Below, in pieces: positions 58,018 to 64,000 of a stretch of 64,000 bases of DNA (position 1 is its first letter; every line of letters starts with the position of its first letter). The translations under genes and the position numbers were made by a program. The notes beneath the pieces are model-generated. The model searched no databases and was not told the DNA's origin. It was given only the letters and a program-made list of their open reading frames with translations. This DNA is from an uncultured Bacteroidales bacterium (GTDB lineage Bacteria; Bacteroidota; Bacteroidia; Bacteroidales; UBA932), in contig CAJOLJ010000034.1 in the NCBI GenBank assembly GCA_905235445.1, positions 1 through 64,000 on the forward strand. Direction: 5' to 3'.

Positions 58018-59115
58018 ATGAAATATATAGCTAAAATAGCTTTCTCAGCCCTCTGTGTCCTGGGTCTGATGTCCTGCGAGCGGGATTTCGAGATGACCAA
58101 GATATCCTCGGAGAGCTCCTTCGTGGCCCCCACCGTGCTGGAGGTCGGCGATGTCATCGTCGACAGCAATAACAACAAGGTGGAGTCGGTTACCTTCAAC
58201 TGGACTGACGCATCCTTCGGGGCACCCGTCCAGATACAGTATTCCCTGTACCTTACCTACGGCGGGGCCGAAGTCCTTGCCGGACGTTCCTTCACGAACT
58301 CACTGACCATCGGCAAGGGGGACCTCAACTCCTTCGCCTGCTCGGACCTGGGGGTCGGAAAGAACGAGACCGCCGAGATCGGCGCATATGTCGTGGCTGC
58401 CCTTTACGGTACAGACATCTCCACCGTCCGCTCCACCAACACCATCGCCTTCAGCATCACCACCTTCGATGCCCCGAAGTCCAGCATCTTCCTGCCCGGT
58501 TTCTACAACGGATGGAATAGTGCCAAGGGAGAGTTCTGGGAGATGGAAGGCGGCTCAAAGGTCTACCGCACCCTTGTCGCATTCAGCGAGGACCCCGACA
58601 ATACCGCAGGTTTCTGCCCGTTCAAGCTGTATGTGGACGGAGCATGGCTCGGCTACAACGACGGCTACGAGCCCGACTGGGGCCGCGTCTTCGAGAACAA
58701 TGACGGCAACTGGGCCGTTCCCGTGGGAGAGGAAATCAACCTCCTCACCGTGAACATCAACACCAAGACCGGTAGTCGCGAGACCGTATCCTCGGTCGGA
58801 CTCATCGGCTCCTTCGCCGAGAGCGGCGGCTGGGCAAACGATGTCCTCTTCACCTATGACCCGGACGAGAACGTCTGGAAGACCCCGGTAGTGACCCTCA
58901 CCGCAGGGGATGAGTTCCTGGTTCGTCTCAACGGCAGCTGGGACGCCAAGTACAAGTGGGGCGACGGCTCCGCAAAGAGCAGCGAGGTTGCAGGTGGATT
59001 CGAGCTTGTCAACAGCGGCGAGGCCGCCAACATCAAGTCCCCCGGCGACGGATCGTACATCGTCAAACTCTACGGTAACCACACTCCTTTTGTGATCGCT
59101 TACGAGAGGCAGTAA
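58018..59115 (+). CDS. SusE-like outer membrane starch-binding lipoprotein
   Basis: Lipobox GLMSC; SusE N-terminal Ig-like region, FLPGFYNGWN and SSVGLIGSFAESGGW binding-module motifs. Confidence 0.85.
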   Translation: MKYIAKIAFSALCVLGLMSCERDFEMTKISSESSFVAPTVLEVGDVIVDSNNNKVESVTFNWTDASFGAPVQIQYSLYLTYGGAEVLAGRSFTNSLTIGKGDLNSFACSDLGVGKNETAEIGAYVVAALYGTDISTVRSTNTIAFSITTFDAPKSSIFLPGFYNGWNSAKGEFWEMEGGSKVYRTLVAFSEDPDNTAGFCPFKLYVDGAWLGYNDGYEPDWGRVFENNDGNWAVPVGEEINLLTVNINTKTGSRETVSSVGLIGSFAESGGWANDVLFTYDPDENVWKTPVVTLTAGDEFLVRLNGSWDAKYKWGDGSAKSSEVAGGFELVNSGEAANIKSPGDGSYIVKLYGNHTPFVIAYERQ

Positions 59116-59134
59116 TCCTTAAATGCACACAGAA

Positions 59135-62100
59135 ATGAAAAAGATATACAGTATTCTGGCCATCGCAGCCTTCGCCCTTGGTCTTGCATCCTGTACTGTC
59201 AAGCAGGAGGATGCTTTCTCGACCGACCCGGTTGCCCCCGAGCTTGCCGCCCACAGCGACATCCTCGTTACGGACAACACCCTTGGCGAGGATGTGAATT
59301 TCTCCTGGACCGGCTACAGGAACCTTCCTGACGGACTGACCTACACCCTGATGGCCCGTTTCGGCGAGTCTGAGGGCGAGGTAGCCTCTACCGACAAACT
59401 CTATTGGAAGACCACAAAGGCGGATTTCAGTTCCAAGATATATTCCATCTTCCCTTCACTTCCCGAGAATGACACATTCTCGATCACTTTCTGGGTCAGG
59501 GTATCGAACGGCGGGAAGAACTATGATTCCGCCGAGGTGACAATAAGCATCTACGCCGGCGGTGACGCAGTGGCCCCGATAATCGTCGATTTTCCCACGG
59601 ACCCCATCGTGCTGGATCCAGCCCAGCCCACTGTTGAGGCGGTAACCATCACCTGGGAGCCCGCCCGATTGGTGTATGGCGAGGCCATCACCTATGACGT
59701 TGCCATCTCCGCCGAAAACGAGGCCATCACCACATCCACAAAGGGTGATGACGACACCCCAGTAGGGGCTGACCTCTACACTGTGGCCACGGGCCTTACG
59801 GAGACATCATATACGATAAGCGTGGATGAACTCAACGAGGCCATCATCGCAGCCGGAGGCGAGGAGGCGGCAGCAGTGGAGGTGACATTCCATGTCATCG
59901 CAAAATGCGAGAGCCTTCCCAACGGAATCGCCACCGCTTCCGACCAGCTCGAGGTGACCACCTACGTTTCCACTTTCCCCGAGGTCCTGTACCTGCCCGG
60001 TTCCTACCAGGGCTGGGATCCCGCTGCGGCTCCTACGCTGAAACTCAGCACTGCCGTCAAGGGATTCTATGAGGGAATAGTTGACCTCACCACCCAGGAC
60101 GGATCCCCTGTCCAGTTCAAGTTCAGCCCCAATCCCGAGTGGAAGGATGACTTCGGAGGGAAGGTCGATGTGGATATGTTCGCTCAGAGGTTCTCCCATG
60201 CGAAGGGCGTTGTCGCGGTGGCAGCCGGTGATGACTACGGTTCCAATATCGAGGTCCCGTCCGGTGTGTACAACATCGCCATCAGCAAGAAGTTCAACAC
60301 CCTGGAGATGATCCAGGTCGAGACCGTCAGCATGATAGGTTCGGCAGTGGGTGACTACAGCTGGGGAGCGGATGTGGACATGACCTATGACGCTGCGGCC
60401 AAGCAGTTCGTCGTAGCCGAGACCGCAGTGGTCCCCGGAGAGTTCAAGTTCCGCTTCAACCATGACTGGACCTACTCGATGGGCGGTACCCTCGAGGCTG
60501 TCTCCAGCACAACGGGTGAGAACATCGCCTCCACCAAGGAGGGCAACTACAAGGTGGTCCTGGACGTGAGCACGGTTCCATACAACGTCAAGTTCATAAA
60601 CACCTCCTTCCCCGACCAGCTCTATGTTCCCGGTTCCCACAATGGCTGGGACCATAACGGAACCATCATCAAGGGCGACGGCGAGGGACATTACGTAGGC
60701 TTTGCGAATGTCGGCGGAGAGTGGGGCTTCAAGCTCACTCCCCAGCCCAACTGGGATGCGGAGTGGGGACTTGACAAGAATGTCGAGCCCGTTGTCACGA
60801 CAAATGACGCCGGGTCCGTCACCAAGACCGTCTACGCCCTTACCGATACCGGTGGCGGCAACATCGCGGAAGCTTCGGAGATTACCTATGCAAGGGTATC
60901 CGTCGACCTCACCGCTCTTACCGTTACCGTCGAGCCTGTAAGTAGCGTAGGCATCATCGGAGGCTTCCTTGACAATGCCTGGTCTTCCGATAAGTATTCC
61001 ATGGAATACGACACGGAGAGCAACTCCTGGAAGGCGGAGAGCGTCGAGATCCCCCAGGGCACGGAGTGGAAGTTCAGGATGAACGAGGAGTGGACCATCA
61101 ATCTCGGAGGTTCCCTCGATGACCTCGTGCAGGACGGCTCCAACATAGTGGAGCAGGACGGGGCATTCTACGATGTGGAACTGTTCATCGATTCCATCCC
61201 GTTCCATGCCGTTCTCACCTGGAAGGGTGGCAGCGACTATGTTGACGTCTCCCAGGGTCCCTGGAGCCTCATAGGTACGCTTGGCGGCACCAACTGGGAC
61301 ACTGACTTCGACATGGAGAAAGACGGCAAGATCTTCACCGCCAAGAACGTCAGCATTGCCGCAAGCGAGCAGTTCAAGCTGCGCTTCGACCATGGCTGGG
61401 CATTCAACAGGGGTGCCATCGGCGAGACCGAGCCCGTCACCATCGAACTGCGTACCGCCACAGCCGTGGAGAACAACGGCAAGAACATGGCGGTAGCCCA
61501 GGACGGAAGCTATGACATCTACTATGATGCAAGCAAGGAGACCATAACCATCGTCAAGGCAGGCGATGCCCTCGAGGCCAAGTGGAGTCTGATTGGCGCA
61601 ATCGGTGGTACCTCCTGGGATACCGACTTCGACATGACGGAGGAAGACGGCAAGTGGGTATATAGTGGCATCGAGCTTACGGAGGGCGAAGAGTTCAAGC
61701 TGCGTTATGCAGGCCTCTGGGACGTGAACCGCGGGGCTGACGCTGACGGCTCCTTCACCTTCACCCCCGGAGAGGCCTTCGGCGTGGTGAACAATGGAGC
61801 CAATATCGTTGTCCCCCGGAGCGGCAAGTACGATGTCATCTACGACCCCGCTTCCGAGACCATGACCATCAACCGTGAGTACGGCTGGAGCCTCATCGGC
61901 TCCTTCGAGGGCTCCGACTGGAGTGTCGATACGGACATGGTCCAGGAGGGTGGCCTCCTCGTAGCCAAGGGCATGACCCTCAAGGCAGGGAACGAGATGA
62001 AACTGCGCAAGGGCCATGACTGGGCCGTCAACTACGGTATCCCCACCCAGGGAGAAATCCCCGTCGGAGGGCCCGTGGCACTGACCTCTGGCTCCGCCAA

Positions 62101-62512
62101 CATGGTCATTCCCGAGGACGGGACCTTCGATGTGTACTTCGACGAGAGCGCTCTGGTCCTGTACCTCATGCCGGAGGGGATGCCTGTCCTGAGCCTCATC
62201 GGTGAAATCGGCGGGACTTCCTGGGACAAGGATTTCGACCTGACCCTTACAAAGGACGCTACGGGGGCCTTCTACCGCTTGACATCCTTCGCAGTGGAGC
62301 CTTCCCAGCAGTTCAAGATAAGGAAGAACCATGACTGGACGATAAGTTGGGGAGGTGCCTCCTCCTCCAGCGTGGAGCTGGGCTCCGCCCTTGAACTCAC
62401 CAGCGATAACGGAAGCAACCTCACCGTCAACGTAGGCGGAACCACCTCGGTTGACATTACGGTCAATTACGGGGACAGCGTGACGATTACTGTCACCGAG
62501 GTTGCCCTGTAG
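59135..62512 (+). CDS. SusF/SusE-like protein with about 8 repeated carbohydrate-binding modules
   Basis: Lipobox GLASC; repeated LYxPGSxxGWD and (W)SLIGxxGGxxWDxDxDM...EFKLRxxxxWxxNxG units. Confidence 0.9.
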   Translation: MKKIYSILAIAAFALGLASCTVKQEDAFSTDPVAPELAAHSDILVTDNTLGEDVNFSWTGYRNLPDGLTYTLMARFGESEGEVASTDKLYWKTTKADFSSKIYSIFPSLPENDTFSITFWVRVSNGGKNYDSAEVTISIYAGGDAVAPIIVDFPTDPIVLDPAQPTVEAVTITWEPARLVYGEAITYDVAISAENEAITTSTKGDDDTPVGADLYTVATGLTETSYTISVDELNEAIIAAGGEEAAAVEVTFHVIAKCESLPNGIATASDQLEVTTYVSTFPEVLYLPGSYQGWDPAAAPTLKLSTAVKGFYEGIVDLTTQDGSPVQFKFSPNPEWKDDFGGKVDVDMFAQRFSHAKGVVAVAAGDDYGSNIEVPSGVYNIAISKKFNTLEMIQVETVSMIGSAVGDYSWGADVDMTYDAAAKQFVVAETAVVPGEFKFRFNHDWTYSMGGTLEAVSSTTGENIASTKEGNYKVVLDVSTVPYNVKFINTSFPDQLYVPGSHNGWDHNGTIIKGDGEGHYVGFANVGGEWGFKLTPQPNWDAEWGLDKNVEPVVTTNDAGSVTKTVYALTDTGGGNIAEASEITYARVSVDLTALTVTVEPVSSVGIIGGFLDNAWSSDKYSMEYDTESNSWKAESVEIPQGTEWKFRMNEEWTINLGGSLDDLVQDGSNIVEQDGAFYDVELFIDSIPFHAVLTWKGGSDYVDVSQGPWSLIGTLGGTNWDTDFDMEKDGKIFTAKNVSIAASEQFKLRFDHGWAFNRGAIGETEPVTIELRTATAVENNGKNMAVAQDGSYDIYYDASKETITIVKAGDALEAKWSLIGAIGGTSWDTDFDMTEEDGKWVYSGIELTEGEEFKLRYAGLWDVNRGADADGSFTFTPGEAFGVVNNGANIVVPRSGKYDVIYDPASETMTINREYGWSLIGSFEGSDWSVDTDMVQEGGLLVAKGMTLKAGNEMKLRKGHDWAVNYGIPTQGEIPVGGPVALTSGSANMVIPEDGTFDVYFDESALVLYLMPEGMPVLSLIGEIGGTSWDKDFDLTLTKDATGAFYRLTSFAVEPSQQFKIRKNHDWTISWGGASSSSVELGSALELTSDNGSNLTVNVGGTTSVDITVNYGDSVTITVTEVAL

Positions 62513-62634
62513 TACCGTTCATTAATTAAGCCTCCCCCTGTCCTTCCCTTCGGGGAAGGGGGGAGGGGCACCGGCAACAATAAGGCTGGAGACCCTGACC
62601 GGTCTCCGGTCTTCCAGGAATAATAGAAAGCCTT

Positions 62635-64000
62635 ATGAAAACAACAGTATACTCCCTGTCAGTGGCTCTGTCCCTTGCCGCTCTTGCGGTTGTGTCCTGC
62701 TCTCCCAAGACCCCGGAGGGTCCCGATACCGTGAAACAGACCATCAGCGTGTTCCCCACCAAGGTGACTTTCGGGTCCGAGGCTGAGAGTACGACAATCA
62801 CCGTTACCGCATCCGGGGCCTGGACAGCCTCGAGGTCCGACTCCTGGGTCAGCGTGGAACCTTCCAGCGGCACGGGCAACGCTTCAGTCAATATATCGGC
62901 CGGAAGGAACACCACCTCCGACAGGAGCACTGAGGTCGTCTTCGCCATAACTTCCGACAAGAGCGTCCGTGCCACCGTAAGTGTGTCCCAGCCCAAGGCC
63001 AAGGAAGAGGAGGCCAAAGGAATTGAGCCGAGTCCAAGGGCTTTTGACGGGAACAAGAGGGCATCCACCACCTATCAGCTCCTGGTATACTCCTTTGCCG
63101 ACGGAGTCCGCTCCGACAAGGTCGGGGACTTCAAGGGAATTGAGGACAACCTGGACTATCTCGACGCCCTGGGCGTCACTGCCATCTGGCTCTCTCCCTC
63201 GAACAAGACTTCATCCTATCATGGTTATGATGTGGATGATTACTATACTCTCAACCCCCTGTATTCCTCCGACAACACCGCAGCCGGGGCCGAGGCTGAC
63301 TTCAAGAGCCTCATCGACAAGGCCCACGCCAAGGGGATAAAGGTGTACATGGACTATGTCCTGAACCATTCCGGGAGGAACAATGCCTGGTTCCAGGATG
63401 TGCTCAGCAATCCAGACAGCCCCTACAAAGAGTACTACGTCCTCTCCCAGAACCCCGATGCGGACGTGGCAGCCGGGAAGATCGACAACTACGGCGGGGC
63501 CAAGGATCCCGGGATGGGAGGCTGGCACTCCTTTACGGTGGGAAACAAGGGATATAGCGGAAGACTGCATTTCAAGGTGAACTGGGGGACTTCGTCAAAG
63601 ACGGTCACGGTTACCCAGACTACCGATGCGGCCCAGTCCCCGAACACGTCATCCCCGAAAGTGTGGCTCTGGTACGGGAACATCTCCTCCCCGGTGGGAC
63701 TTTACGAGACCTCTTCGGGCGTGCATGAGATAACCATCGACTTCAACTCCGACTGGGGGTTCCTGGTGAGAAGCTCCGCTACGTCCTGGGACAACGGGAC
63801 CAAGTGGGGGGCCAAGGCCGGTGCAGGTTCCATCGTATTCGGCACCCCCTTCACGCTTGACAGCTCCACCGCCGGGGATATCACCTTCGGCGGGGTTACG
63901 AACAATTACTTCGCTTCCTTCGACACCTCTATGCCGGACCTCAACTACGGTCCCTACGACAAAGCCAAGGATTCCAAGGCATTCAAGGACATAGCCGCCT
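62635..64000 (+). CDS. SusG-like GH13 alpha-amylase with N-terminal BACON domain (runs off window end)
   Basis: Lipobox VVSC; BACON GAWTASRSDSWVSVEPSSGTGNASV; GH13 YQLLVYSFADG, GVTAIWLSPSNKTSSYHGYDVDDYY, KVYMDYVLNHSG; not in the ORF track because there is no stop in the window. Confidence 0.92.
   Translation, partial: MKTTVYSLSVALSLAALAVVSCSPKTPEGPDTVKQTISVFPTKVTFGSEAESTTITVTASGAWTASRSDSWVSVEPSSGTGNASVNISAGRNTTSDRSTEVVFAITSDKSVRATVSVSQPKAKEEEAKGIEPSPRAFDGNKRASTTYQLLVYSFADGVRSDKVGDFKGIEDNLDYLDALGVTAIWLSPSNKTSSYHGYDVDDYYTLNPLYSSDNTAAGAEADFKSLIDKAHAKGIKVYMDYVLNHSGRNNAWFQDVLSNPDSPYKEYYVLSQNPDADVAAGKIDNYGGAKDPGMGGWHSFTVGNKGYSGRLHFKVNWGTSSKTVTVTQTTDAAQSPNTSSPKVWLWYGNISSPVGLYETSSGVHEITIDFNSDWGFLVRSSATSWDNGTKWGAKAGAGSIVFGTPFTLDSSTAGDITFGGVTNNYFASFDTSMPDLNYGPYDKAKDSKAFKDIAA

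Noticed and set aside
59807-62332. 841-aa minus-strand ORF
   Set aside because: Antisense shadow of the SusF-like gene in a GC-rich frame; low-complexity composition, while the + strand shows clear domain repeats.

Overview
This is a high-GC Bacteroidota (Bacteroidales-like) chromosomal window. It opens with the 3' end of a 16S rRNA gene, tRNA-Ile(GAT) and tRNA-Ala(TGC). These are followed by a terminator rather than a 23S gene. Most of the window is housekeeping: Wzx-type flippase, hemerythrin/LuxR regulator, FeoAB, SNF2 helicase, cysteine/serine dehydratase-like enzyme, rpsP-rimM, GH20, QueH, NhaC, a MacAB-TolC-like efflux operon, butyrate kinase, GH9-CE4, MetY and MFS transporters. A starch-type PUL fills the 3' end (MFS, SusC, SusD, SusE-like, SusF-like with many repeated modules, and a SusG-like GH13 cut by the window edge). 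The strongest unusual locus is at about 47.13-48.79 kb. It holds an intact IscB-family nuclease (PLMP, split RuvC, bridge helix, HNH) with a highly structured upstream RNA region (HEARO/omegaRNA-like). Nuclease and RNA lie together inside a ~1.65-kb unit bounded by 19-bp terminal inverted repeats (18/19 identical) and AATAAT/TAATAATA target-site-duplication-like repeats, with no transposase. A second candidate is a lower-GC island at about 29.5-31.7 kb, flanked by diverged 86-bp direct repeats. It encodes a SatD-family protein with class-III-cyclase-like motifs and a C-terminal HTH, overlapping a DUF3307 membrane protein, with tandem operator-like repeats upstream. Other points of interest are an rSAM/lipoprotein pair, a DUF6939-like/UvrD-tail protein, several strong intergenic inverted repeats and gene remnants. 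All calls come from reading the sequence by eye; no database search was run.
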